The position numbers and the translations under genes are program-made. 64,000 bases of DNA. It comes from Clostridium sp. 1001271st1 H5 (GTDB lineage Bacteria; Bacillota; Clostridia; Lachnospirales; Lachnospiraceae). Below the pieces are notes generated by a model that worked only from the letters and a program-made list of their open reading frames with translations, was not told the DNA's origin and ran no database searches. The stretch is taken from contig NZ_SPHO01000006.1 in NCBI RefSeq assembly GCF_005845215.1, positions 248,001 to 312,000 on the forward strand, written 5' to 3'. Shown piece by piece: positions 9,785 to 19,497 of the stretch. How positions within the stretch are numbered: position 1 is the first letter of the stretch; every line of letters starts with the position of its first letter.

Positions 9785-10354
9785 CTAATTATGGCGCCCA
9801 TCCTCAGACAGGCCGCCATCCGGCAGTTTACCGTCGGATGCCCCGCCACCGGAGAGCAAATTGTCAATATTCCTGATATCATGCTTGTCAACTTCCCTGA
9901 GTTCATATCCTGTATGGAATATCTTCTGTCCCTTTGCCGAGATACACGGTATGGTCCTGCCCTCAAAAACCGCCTTTCCAAAGTAATCAGCTTCAAATTC
10001 ATACCACCCGCCTTCCAGATCCGCCTGCTTTGCGGTTCCGTCCTCATTGATTACAAAGGGATGGATGTCTGCATAGCCCAGCTCCGGGTGGCAGAGTTCT
10101 ATCCGCACAGGACGCCAGTCCGTGGTGATTTCATAACCATGGGTAATCAATGTTTCCAGCAATGCATCTGTATACCGGGCGTCAAAGTTGATGTCTGCGT
10201 CCCTGTGCTCCCTGGTCTGTTTCCCAACCAGCACATCCACGCCCCAGCCGCCGTCCAGCCAGTACCCCATACCTGATATTGACTCCATCAGGTCCAGTAG
10301 GTTCATTAAATCTGTTTTTGATACCATCTCTTTCTTAACCATCTTTTTCACCAT
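9785..10354 (-). CDS. Lincosamide nucleotidyltransferase-like protein, Lnu(A)/(C) type
   Basis: 189 residues. The nucleotidyltransferase signature YWLDGGWGVDVLVGKQ then TREHRDADINFD carries the metal-binding acidic residues. Downstream blocks (DIHPFVINEDGT, LEGGWYEFEADYF, IPCISAKGQKIFHTGYEL, DKHDIRNI) line up end to end with remembered Lnu(A) sequence. Lnu enzymes adenylylate clindamycin and lincomycin. The C-terminal 20 residues (Gly/Asp-rich) are an extension. Whether it confers resistance is not known; it could be a chromosomal homologue with another substrate. It is divergent from the DUF11 gene. Confidence 0.75.
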   Translation of the reverse strand: MVKKMVKKEMVSKTDLMNLLDLMESISGMGYWLDGGWGVDVLVGKQTREHRDADINFDARYTDALLETLITHGYEITTDWRPVRIELCHPELGYADIHPFVINEDGTAKQADLEGGWYEFEADYFGKAVFEGRTIPCISAKGQKIFHTGYELREVDKHDIRNIDNLLSGGGASDGKLPDGGLSEDGRHN

Positions 10355-10541
10355 ACCCTTCTATTTTCCTCCATAAACGTCTTTCACTCAAGTTTACCAC
10401 ATTCCGCTCTTCATATCTACCCGGAGCAGGCACACCTCGTCCAAATCCAGCATATTCTTATAGAGAGGACATCATGAACTTGTATCTGTTTTCCGCCCGC
10501 AAACGGGCATTTAAACCATAATTGAAAGGTGGGATATCTCA

Positions 10542-13500
10542 ATGGCTACCATATCAGGCCGCGTAATCTTTGACCGGGACCGAAGCGCCACGATTTCCGG
10601 GGGCGACTCGGGCCTCGCTAATATCCCGGTGGTGCTTCAGAATATCAGCACAAGCCTAAGGCTTACTGTTTTGACTGACTCTGCCGGCAACTATTCCTTT
10701 ATCAATGTTCCAAACGGCGAATACAGGATTGTGGAATCCTATGGAACCACAGGCGGCTTTGCCACACCCGGCGATTTTTCCCTTGCAGAGCCGGGCAGCA
10801 TTCCCCAGGGAATCAATCCGCCCATTACCGCTGCCGGCAATCCGCCGGCCGGAGCCACCAACCTGGATTCCGTCACCCCGGATACCCTGTATGTAACAGT
10901 AACCAGTGCAGGGCTGTCCAACCAGAACTTTTTAAACGGACCCGTTATCTATACCCCGGTCCAGACCATACTGGACCCCTGCGCTGTCATTTCCGGCAGC
11001 AACCTAATCCAGGCAGCTGACAATGGGACCTTTGGGTTTTTCCCCCAGGGTACGCCGGCCAATACCGGCGCTCCCACTGAACCATACCCGGGGGTAACGC
11101 CGGATTTCACCTACGTACTGCCAAATCCTGACACCTATACGCCCTTTGGCGGCCAATACACGGTCCAGAATATCATGAATAATGCTCTGAGCCAGGCCAT
11201 CGGCGCCTGGTGGCGTATTGCAGACCATACCACCGGCACCGAAACAGGACGGATGATGGTTGTAAACGGGGATAATCCCGGCACAGTTTTCTTCCGGGAT
11301 ATTGTAACCGTACAGCCAAACACCAGTTATCTGTTTACGGCATGGATTCTGAATCTCTTTAAAGTTACCGGTTACCCGGACCCGCAGCTGGGTGTACGTG
11401 TCCTGGACGAGAATGGCGGCATTCTCTACAGCGCGACTCTGGGAGCGCTGATACCGCCAAATCTGAATGCACCGGAATGGAAACAGATTGGCAGTGTTGT
11501 TAATTCCCGGAACAACACCCATCTTACCGTTGAATTTTTAAGTGAAGGTCCTGAGGTGATTGGAAACGACTATGCCATTGACGATATCTCCTTTAACGAG
11601 ATACAGGTACCCCGGTTTATTCCGGTCAAGACCGTTGACCGCCAGACTGCCAATGTGGGGGAAACCGTCCGTTTTACCGTCACCCTCACCAATACCTGCC
11701 AGAGCCCTCTGACCAGCCTGTTTTTCCGGGATGTCATCCCGGACGGCCTGTCCTTTGTACCCGGAAGCGTGACAGTCAATGGAATATCCTTTGCCGGGAA
11801 TAATCCCAACTTCGGATTTGACCTGCCGGATGTACCTGGCGGAGGAACTGCAACTGTTTCTTTTGAGGCCCTGGTATACGCTGTTCCCAACCCCAATCCG
11901 GCCCTGAACCAGGCAGCCGTGGACTATTCCTATACACCGGTGGAAGGCGGCATACCGGGCAGGTATAATGTCACCTCCAATGAGGTGCCTGTGGAAGTGG
12001 CAGCCAATGCCGATGTTGCCGTAGTAAAGACAGCTTCCCCCGTACCGGTTGAACCAGGCAGCACCCTGACTTACACCATCGGCGTGACCAACAGGGGGCC
12101 TTCCCCTGCTGAAAATGTCAGGCTGACCGACGCGGTACCGCCTGTACTCTCCATGGTGGAATTTTCCACTGACAACGGTTTTACCTGGCAGTCCTGGTCC
12201 GGTTCATATGAGATTGGGACTCTGGCAAACGGCGCGTCCCGTACGATTCTCATCCGCGGACTGGTGACCTCATCCGCCGCAGGCAGCATCATCAACACGG
12301 CTGCTGTCACCAGCACCACGCCCGACCCAGACCTCTCCAACAATACAAGTACCACAGAGACGCCGGTGGTTGAGCAGGCGGATATCTCAGTAGTGAAACT
12401 GGGCAGTCCAAATCCCGTAACGCCGGGCGGGCTGCTCACCTACACAGTAACTGTTTCCAATGCCGGACCAGGGGCTGCCGTGAATACCACGCTGACTGAC
12501 AATGTGCCTGCACAGCTTACAAATGTGGAATTTTCCACGGATAACGGCGTTACCTTCCGGCCCTGGGGCGGTATTCTGTCCCTTGGTGTACTGGAACCCG
12601 GATTTGTGCTGAATGTGCTGATTCGCGGAACCGTAAGCCCCTCTGCCTCCGGAACCATAACCAATACCGCCGTGGTAAACAGCACCACGCCCGACCCCAA
12701 TCCGGACAATAACACCTCCACTGAAAATACGCCGGTAACAGCCAGCGCCGATTTGTCCGTCACAAAAAGCGGCAGTCCGTCTCCTGTAGCTGCCGGCAGC
12801 CAGCTGACCTATACGGTAGTGGCTGCCAACCACGGACCCGGAGATGCGCAGAATGTAACACTGACGGATTCCCTTCCTGCCCAGATAAGAAACCCAGAAT
12901 ATTCACTGGACGGAGGATTTACCTTCCAGCCCTGGACCGGTTCAGCCGGCCTTGGAAGCCTGGCTGAGGGTGCATCCCGCACAGTCATCATCCGCGGAAT
13001 TGTAAATGAAACAGCGGTTGGAACCATCACAAACACAGTAACCGTAAGCAGCACCACGCCCGACCCAAATCCGGACAATAACCAGGATACTGAAATCACG
13101 CCCATTAATACCTCCGCTGATTTATCCATTGCAAAAACCGGCAGCCCCATCCCGGCCACTCCGGGCCAGTATCTCTTTTACACCATACGTGTTGAAAACA
13201 ACGGCCCAAATCCTGCAGTGAACACGGTTGTCACGGATACCGTACCTTCTTCCCTGACTAACGTGGAGTATTCCATTGACAGCGGTACTGCCTGGAATCC
13301 ATGGACCGGTTCCTACTCCTTAGGTACACTGGCATCCGGTGCTGTGCAGACCATTCTCCTCAGAGGACTGGTAAGCCTCTCGGCCCCGGACATCATCACC
13401 AATACAGCCCTGGTGTCCAGCGACACACCAGACCCAAATCCGGATAACAACCAGGATACTGCAATCATTCCGGTAAGGGAGTCGGCAGATTTATCTCTCT

Positions 13501-15731
13501 CCAAAACTGCCTATCCTGTACCTGTAAATGCAGGGGAACTGCTGACATACACTCTTGTCATCTCAAATGCAGGACCGAATGCGGCGCAGAATGTGGAGCT
13601 GTCCGACATGCTGCCCTCCGGGCTGATTAACCCGGAATTTGCAGTGCAGGGCAGCAGCAATTTCATCCCATGGACCAGCCCCTACGCAGTGGGAACCTTG
13701 GCGGCAGGCGGTACCTTCACTGTTACCATACGCGGAACCGTCAATCCGTCCGCGTCCAATGGAACCCTTACCAATACAGCGGTTGTAAGCAGCACCACGC
13801 CTGACCCCAATCCGGATAATAACACAGATACCACGGAAACACCGGTTATATCTGCCGCCGATGTGATTGTATCCAAGACAGCTGACTTTTCTCCCGGCCT
13901 GCCGGGCCAGCCCTTCAGCTACACCATTACTGTGACCAATGCCGGTCCCTCGGATGCCAGGTCCGTAACGCTGATTGACTCAGTGCCGTCCATACTCCAA
14001 AACCCTGTGGTTTCCCTGGACAATGGCGCCACTTACTTTGCATGGACCAGTCCCATTACCCTGGGCATACTGGCTGCCCATACCAGCCGCACCATCCTGA
14101 TTAGGGGAATCCTAAGCCCTGCTGCTGCCGGTGAGATTATAAATACAGCTGTGGCCGAGAGTACCACGCCTGACCCCAATCCGGATAACAACACCTCCAC
14201 TGACAGGACACCCATCCGGGCCTTTGCCGACCTGTCCATCATCAAGACAGCAGAGCCCTCTCCTGTGCCGGCCGGCGGAGAGATAAAATATACGCTGCTG
14301 ATTTCCAATGCAGGGCCCAGCCAGGCGGAGCAGGTCATTTTGACCGATACCATTCCCTCTGAGCTGAGAAACCCTGAAATATCGGCAGACGGAGGCATTA
14401 CCTGGTCTCCCTTTAACGGCACCTGGCAGATTGGAACTCTGGCAGCCGGCGCATCCATTCTGTTTCTGATTCGCGCCCAGGTATGCCCTTGTGCAATCGG
14501 AACCATACGCAATACAGCCTCTGTCAGCAGTGACACCTATGACCCGGACCTTGACAACAACACATCCACCGCAGATATACAGGCCGTGCCGTCTGCAGAC
14601 CTCTCCATCACAAAGAGTTCCGCCCCTAACCCGGCCCGGCCCGGCAGCCTTCTGACCTACACCCTGACCGTGTCCAATGCCGGTCCATCCACCGCATCCA
14701 ATGTGCTGATACAGGATAACATTCCCTCAGAACTGATTAATCCTGAATTTTCCGTGGATGGCGGAACCAGCTGGCAGCCCTGGTCCAATATCTATAGGCT
14801 GGGCACGCTGTCTCCCGGGGCTGTCTTTACGATATTAATCAGGGCTGTCATTGGTTCGCGGCCAAACGGTTCCCTGACAAACTTTGCAGTTGTTACCAGT
14901 GACACGCCTGACCCGGATACCTCCAATAATATTGACAGAAATACCACTGATATTATAAACGGGGCTGTTTCAGATATCTCAGTCACGAAGCGTGCATGCC
15001 CCGGCGTGGCTGTTCCCGGAGAACGCCTGACCTATACAATCATTGTCACAAATCACGGCCCGGACCCGGCTGAGCGCACAGTACTCTATGATGAGGTATC
15101 CCCTGATTTATCAGGTGTTGAATTTTCTGTGGACGGAGGCGCCACATGGAACACATGGAGTAACCCATACTCCCTAGGACGGCTTGAAGCCGGTGAAAGC
15201 GCAACCATCCTGATACGCGGGACAGTGACTTCCTCAGCCTGCAATACAGTTAATAATACGGCTGTGGCCGCCAGCTCCAACCCGGACCCAAATCCGGATA
15301 ACAACACAGACTCCACCTTTACTCCCGTACAAAAGGGAGCGGATTTGTCCATCCGCAAAACAGCCTGTGTCACGGCCTCTGACTGCGCTCCACGCATCAC
15401 CTTTACCCTGAGCGTATCCAATGCCGGGCCGGAGACAGCGCGGCAGGTGGTTATCACAGATACACTGCCCTGCGAAATATGCAGCCCGTCCTACTCCACG
15501 GACCAGGGCCGGACCTGGTGCCCCTGGACCGGAAGCCTTACGGTACGCGAGCTGCCCCCAGGGAGCTGTCTGTGTATCCTCATACGTGGAACCGTAAGCC
15601 CGTGCTCCGCCTGCTGCATCGTGAACACGGCAGCTGTTTCCTCCCTGACACCTGACCCGGATACCAGGAATAACACCGCCTGCGTCACCGTGCGCCTGCC
15701 TGCCTGCGGCTGCGGATTTACACCGGATTAA
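10542..15731 (+). CDS. Large DUF11 repeat protein with N-terminal SdrD_B-like domain
   Basis: 1729 residues. Residues 1-110 are an SdrD_B/carboxypeptidase-regulatory-like beta domain (SGRVIFDRDRSATISGG, NYSFINVPNGEYRIVE). Residues 140-355 form a second beta region. Then one divergent and ten regular DUF11 repeats follow at about 123-residue spacing (starts near 489, 613, 736, 859, 981, 1107, 1230, 1353, 1476, 1601). Each has the pattern ADLSxxKxxxPxP, TYTxxVxNxGP, TxxPDPxxxNN. No signal peptide, membrane helix or LPxTG anchor is seen, so export and attachment are unclear. The last repeats are Cys-rich. AAAGGTGGG precedes the ATG. It is probably a surface or coat-type structural protein. Confidence 0.85.
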   Translation: MATISGRVIFDRDRSATISGGDSGLANIPVVLQNISTSLRLTVLTDSAGNYSFINVPNGEYRIVESYGTTGGFATPGDFSLAEPGSIPQGINPPITAAGNPPAGATNLDSVTPDTLYVTVTSAGLSNQNFLNGPVIYTPVQTILDPCAVISGSNLIQAADNGTFGFFPQGTPANTGAPTEPYPGVTPDFTYVLPNPDTYTPFGGQYTVQNIMNNALSQAIGAWWRIADHTTGTETGRMMVVNGDNPGTVFFRDIVTVQPNTSYLFTAWILNLFKVTGYPDPQLGVRVLDENGGILYSATLGALIPPNLNAPEWKQIGSVVNSRNNTHLTVEFLSEGPEVIGNDYAIDDISFNEIQVPRFIPVKTVDRQTANVGETVRFTVTLTNTCQSPLTSLFFRDVIPDGLSFVPGSVTVNGISFAGNNPNFGFDLPDVPGGGTATVSFEALVYAVPNPNPALNQAAVDYSYTPVEGGIPGRYNVTSNEVPVEVAANADVAVVKTASPVPVEPGSTLTYTIGVTNRGPSPAENVRLTDAVPPVLSMVEFSTDNGFTWQSWSGSYEIGTLANGASRTILIRGLVTSSAAGSIINTAAVTSTTPDPDLSNNTSTTETPVVEQADISVVKLGSPNPVTPGGLLTYTVTVSNAGPGAAVNTTLTDNVPAQLTNVEFSTDNGVTFRPWGGILSLGVLEPGFVLNVLIRGTVSPSASGTITNTAVVNSTTPDPNPDNNTSTENTPVTASADLSVTKSGSPSPVAAGSQLTYTVVAANHGPGDAQNVTLTDSLPAQIRNPEYSLDGGFTFQPWTGSAGLGSLAEGASRTVIIRGIVNETAVGTITNTVTVSSTTPDPNPDNNQDTEITPINTSADLSIAKTGSPIPATPGQYLFYTIRVENNGPNPAVNTVVTDTVPSSLTNVEYSIDSGTAWNPWTGSYSLGTLASGAVQTILLRGLVSLSAPDIITNTALVSSDTPDPNPDNNQDTAIIPVRESADLSLSKTAYPVPVNAGELLTYTLVISNAGPNAAQNVELSDMLPSGLINPEFAVQGSSNFIPWTSPYAVGTLAAGGTFTVTIRGTVNPSASNGTLTNTAVVSSTTPDPNPDNNTDTTETPVISAADVIVSKTADFSPGLPGQPFSYTITVTNAGPSDARSVTLIDSVPSILQNPVVSLDNGATYFAWTSPITLGILAAHTSRTILIRGILSPAAAGEIINTAVAESTTPDPNPDNNTSTDRTPIRAFADLSIIKTAEPSPVPAGGEIKYTLLISNAGPSQAEQVILTDTIPSELRNPEISADGGITWSPFNGTWQIGTLAAGASILFLIRAQVCPCAIGTIRNTASVSSDTYDPDLDNNTSTADIQAVPSADLSITKSSAPNPARPGSLLTYTLTVSNAGPSTASNVLIQDNIPSELINPEFSVDGGTSWQPWSNIYRLGTLSPGAVFTILIRAVIGSRPNGSLTNFAVVTSDTPDPDTSNNIDRNTTDIINGAVSDISVTKRACPGVAVPGERLTYTIIVTNHGPDPAERTVLYDEVSPDLSGVEFSVDGGATWNTWSNPYSLGRLEAGESATILIRGTVTSSACNTVNNTAVAASSNPDPNPDNNTDSTFTPVQKGADLSIRKTACVTASDCAPRITFTLSVSNAGPETARQVVITDTLPCEICSPSYSTDQGRTWCPWTGSLTVRELPPGSCLCILIRGTVSPCSACCIVNTAAVSSLTPDPDTRNNTACVTVRLPACGCGFTPD
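12007..15640 (+). repeat. Tandem DUF11-coding repeats, ~370 bp period
   Basis: Ten units of about 123 codons. Near-identical DNA recurs at the unit ends, for example the stem AGCACCACGCCCGACCC followed by AATCCGGA near 12311, 12683, 13050 and 13796. Such sequence identity allows unit loss or gain by recombination; copy number may vary between strains and is prone to misassembly. Confidence 0.85.
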
Positions 15732-15747
15732 ATCAATTAAAATAAGC

Positions 15748-15787
15748 GGACTGCTTCCCCATATCAATGCTGAAGCAGTCCGTTTTT
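15748..15787 (+). terminator. Intrinsic terminator after the DUF11 gene
   Basis: Perfect 10-bp stem GGACTGCTTC/GAAGCAGTCC with a 14-nt loop followed by GTTTTT, 17 nt past the stop codon. Confidence 0.9.
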
Positions 15788-15896
15788 CATGCGCCAGCTA
15801 ATCCGTTAACCGGAGCCTCTGATTAAAATGAATATCCGGACGGCTGTTCCTCCAGAAGTAAATGTGTTTCAATCGCTCCAAACAGTTCCTCCGGAC

Positions 15897-18022
15897 TCAC
15901 TCCCCCTCCCCATCCTCTTCTTTCAGTTTCTGGATTACCTGTTCCAGGCGTGATACAGGCTGCATACACTCCTGTCCCGCACAGAGATAAAACTGTTCTC
16001 CGGCCTCAGACACCGGATAGTCTCTCGTATAAGGCGCCAGCTGTTCCATTTCCCGTGCATTTTCCTCTGTTTTCACCACCACGGAAAATCCCTCCATGGT
16101 CCCGGCTAAATATGCAAGCTGAGCAAGCAGTTCCCTGCCTGTTTCCATGCCGCAGACAGCCGGCAGCGTACATACCAGTTCCTTTGAGGGATACAGTACA
16201 TCCATCATGGTCAGAAGTGCATAGCTGTGTCCGGAAGGATACCCGTCCATGGCGCCTGCCAGGTAATGGAGCTGTTTCTCCAGCACCTCCTGCCATTTGA
16301 GTTTACCTGTGATTTGCGCCAACTGGTGCAGTACCCGGGCTGCCACGGAATTCCCGGACGGCATGGCGCCGTCATACGTCTCCTTTGTCCTCACAATAAG
16401 CTGCTCCCCGTCCTCTGCATACAGATAGAATCCCCCGCGTTTGAGGTCGAAGAACTGTTCCGTCATTATCTCTGCCCAGGCGGCTGCCCGCTTCAGATAA
16501 TCAGTCCGGAATGTTACCTGGTAAAGCTCCAGCAGCCCAAGGATATAGCAGGCATAATCATCCAGCTTTCCCTCACCGGCCGCATCCCCGTCCCGGTAGC
16601 GCACCATCAGACGTCCATCCTTCACAAGGTGGCTGCTGATAAATGCTTCTGCCCGGACAGCCATATCCACATACCGTTTTTCTCTTAATACTGCCCCTGC
16701 CTTTGCGCACGCACAAATCATCCACCCGTTCCAGGAAACCAGTATCTTGTCGTCCTTATGAAGGCGGCTGCGGTTAAGCCGGTATTGGTACAACCTCCGG
16801 TATTCCTCTCTTTTTCCGTTGGTATTGCTGCCACCCTCACCGCCCCATGCTTCCTTACAAATCTCCTCATAGTTCTCATTCTGCAGCAGGTTGGGTATGC
16901 TCCCGCCCTCAAAATTACCGTGCAGGGTAATCCCGTATTGTTGACAGAAGTCCCTGCCTGCATCCTCTCCCAATACCGTCATTATCTCATCCGGGGTGAA
17001 CACATAGTATTTTCCTTCCACGCCGCCGCTGTCCGCATCCTGGCCGCAGTAAAAGCCTCCCTGTGAATCCGTGAGCTCCCGCTCCACGTATTCCAGAATC
17101 TTACCTGCCACCCATCCATACATGTTCCGGCCGGTCCGGCCGTAGGCTTTGACATATGCCATGACCAGCAGTGCGTTGTCGTAGAGCATTTTTTCAAAAT
17201 GTGGCACCAGCCATTGGTTGTCCGTGGAATATCTGGAAAATCCGCCTCCAATATGGTCAAAGATACCGCCCCTGTACATCTGCACCAGGGTTTTCTCCGC
17301 CATGGACAAGGCACTGGGGCGCTTCTCCCTTGCGCCATACTCCATGAGGAATATCAGGTTATGAGGCGTGGGAAACTTTGGTGCGCCTGAGAACCCGCCA
17401 TTTTTACCATCAAAGCTGTCCTCAAACTGCCGGAAGGCCCGATGCACCGCTGTAAGCCCCGGCTCATCCCATACACTTGTCTGTTCCTTGTCTCTTAAAT
17501 GCCTCTCTATCTGTTCTGCATTATCCAGAAGTCTTTCTTTTTTCACCTTCCACTGGTCTGCCACCGCTGTCAGCAGCTCTTTAAGCCCCATCCTTCCATA
17601 ACGGGCCTTGGGAGGAAAATAGGTGCCGGAGAAAAAGGGCCTGCAATCCGGCGTCATTATTATGGTCAGAGGCCAGCCTCCCTGGCCGTTCATGGCCTGG
17701 CACACTGACATGTACACAGAATCCACATCCGGCCGTTCCTCCCGGTCCACCTTAACACACACATATTCCCTGTTTAAAATCCCCGCAATCTCATCATTTT
17801 CAAAGGATTCCCGTTCCATTACATGACACCAATGACATGTACATCATCCGGAACAGGTCAGCTGTACCCAATAGATAGGAAAACCGGCTTATCCTCAAGC
17901 CTTGCTTTCTCAAACGCCTCCTCCCCCCAGGGAAACCACTGCACCGGATTGTAGGCGTGCTGCAGCAGGTAGGGGGATTTCTCATTGATTAACCTATTGG
18001 GTATGTTGTCTTGACTGTTCAC
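15897..18022 (-). pseudogene. yyaL: yyaL-type thioredoxin-domain protein (DUF255), frameshifted
   Basis: Starts with GTG at 18022, preceded by AAGGAGGTGAT, and reads [20 protein letters not shown], then [13 protein letters not shown] and [10 protein letters not shown]. After that the family motif STCHWCHVMERESF is split: a TGA follows the Ser, and TCHWCHVMERESF resumes in another frame 20 nt later. Removing 17841-17860 would restore a 701-residue protein, the normal length for YyaL (thioredoxin-like domain plus six-hairpin glycosidase-like domain). The rest (640 residues from 17819) is intact. A -10-like TATAAT sits at 18103-18108. As written the gene is disrupted at its presumed active-site loop; translation restart at ATG 17819 would make a protein without the CxxC. 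Confidence 0.85.
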
Positions 18023-18204
18023 AATATCACCTCCTTGTTACGGGCACACAGTGACCGAATTTAAGTCTGTTATCCCTTATATGTTCTCCCCGGATATACT
18101 GAATTATACCCTTTTAAGCTTCAATCACATATCCCCTTCTGGCTGAAATCATGTTTGTGCGGAGCGCACGGGAGGTCAGTGCGCTGTATATCCATACGCC
18201 TCAT

Positions 18205-19443
18205 TCAGGGGGCTGCCCGCGGAATACCGGCGCCATCATCGGTTGGACTGGATATGGGATGATGTTCATCTGTCTTTACCAGCATGATGCAGGCTGCGCC
18301 TGCCATGGATACCCCGCCCACCAATAAAGCGGCGGCTGTCCAGCCAAAAGTACTGATGCATAAACCTGCCATCGGCGGCCCCACCAGCATCCCGATATTA
18401 GAACTCAATGTCAGCAGGGCCACGGCAGAGTTAACTTCTGAGCTGCTTCCCGCGACCTGGGATATGATGGTCCATAAGGCTGTAATAACCCCGCTTTCAA
18501 AGAAAGGGTACAGCATAACAAAGACAACGACCCATCCTGGGGAAGGCAGCACGAAGGCTCCGGCAACCGCAAAGGCATAGAAAATAAATACAATGATTCC
18601 AAAGATTTTCCGGTTGACCCTGTCTAAAATCCAACCTGTTAACAGCACCATCGGCAGGGAGATAGCGGCAAAGAGACTGATATAATGATTAGCCTTGGTT
18701 CCGTCCATTCCCAAAGTTTCCGTCCAACAGGCAGCTGCCCACGTTATAAAACCAAATGACGCGAAACAGAAGCAGAAAATGGAAATGCTGACCAGCCATG
18801 CATTTTTATTACCGAAGGCTGAAAAGGCTGAATCACTGCAGTCTACGGCACGATTTTCACCGTGCTCCGGAGCTCGCACAAAGATAACATTTAATACAAA
18901 GCAAATGGCCGCAATCAAAAGGCTGAACACCCAGACTCCCTTCCAGCCAGTCTCCGCGGAAATAAGCGCTCCAAAGAAAAAGCACACAGACTGTCCGACA
19001 TACTGCCATGAAGTCCAGATTCCGGTTGGCAGCCCTCTGCTTTCCGGCGGAAACCACATGGCGATAAGATTGGGTACTGCAATGGATATCAGTCCGGCGC
19101 CAACGCCTTCTATTACCCGGCTAAAAAGTATCAACAGAAAAGAACGGGAAATCAGTCCTATGGCAGCTCCCAGGATGCTGCAGCCCACAGAGATAAGGCA
19201 GCTGGCTTTTGCCCCCAGCTTATTGACTGTCATTACCGCAGGGAACGCCATGACTATCCCCATGACGCTGAATACAGATGAGAGCCATCCTGCAGACGCC
19301 ATATCTATATGGAAACTATCCTGAATGACGTCCATACAGGGCAGTACTTTATTTTGGGCTATGGCAACCGCAACAGCGCCTGATACAGCACAAATGATTA
19401 CCAGCCACGCAGAAGATTTTTTTCTCATTTCATATACTCGCAA
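18205..19443 (-). CDS. MFS transporter
   Basis: About 407-412 residues with some 12 hydrophobic helices. The N-terminal half begins SAWLVIICAVSGAVAVAIAQ; helix 2/3 loop region is NKLGAKASCLISVGC, and the second half has GWILDRVNRKIFG, a loop-8/9 A-motif relative. It resembles the CynX/NimT-like and oxalate-formate-like branches. It is the last gene of the grd-type operon. TTG 19443 or ATG 19428 can start it, and neither has a clear ribosome site. A strong hairpin lies just upstream. The cargo is unknown; uptake of the reductase substrate or product export is inferred from context. Confidence 0.85.
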   Translation of the reverse strand: MRVYEMRKKSSAWLVIICAVSGAVAVAIAQNKVLPCMDVIQDSFHIDMASAGWLSSVFSVMGIVMAFPAVMTVNKLGAKASCLISVGCSILGAAIGLISRSFLLILFSRVIEGVGAGLISIAVPNLIAMWFPPESRGLPTGIWTSWQYVGQSVCFFFGALISAETGWKGVWVFSLLIAAICFVLNVIFVRAPEHGENRAVDCSDSAFSAFGNKNAWLVSISIFCFCFASFGFITWAAACWTETLGMDGTKANHYISLFAAISLPMVLLTGWILDRVNRKIFGIIVFIFYAFAVAGAFVLPSPGWVVVFVMLYPFFESGVITALWTIISQVAGSSSEVNSAVALLTLSSNIGMLVGPPMAGLCISTFGWTAAALLVGGVSMAGAACIMLVKTDEHHPISSPTDDGAGIPRAAP

Positions 19444-19449
19444 TTCATA

Positions 19450-19477
19450 CTGCCGGCGGAAGGAAATCCGCCGGCAG
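19450..19477 (-). promoter_or_regulatory. GC-rich hairpin between the two transporter genes
   Basis: Perfect 11-bp stem CTGCCGGCGGA/TCCGCCGGCAG with a 6-nt loop, ending 7-22 nt before the possible MFS starts. There is no T-run after it on the minus strand, so it is more likely an mRNA-stability or translation-control element than a terminator. Confidence 0.5.
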
Positions 19478-19497
19478 ACAAAGTGGGTGATTTACAG

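Noticed and set aside
10496..10510. GCCCG/CGGGC hairpin in the leader of the DUF11 gene
   Set aside because: 5-bp stem without T-run or alternative structure; not enough for a riboswitch or attenuator call.
11004..15767. Many long minus-strand open frames under the DUF11 gene
   Set aside because: They repeat with the same period as the DUF11 units and reflect codon bias on the coding strand; none has a ribosome site or family resemblance.
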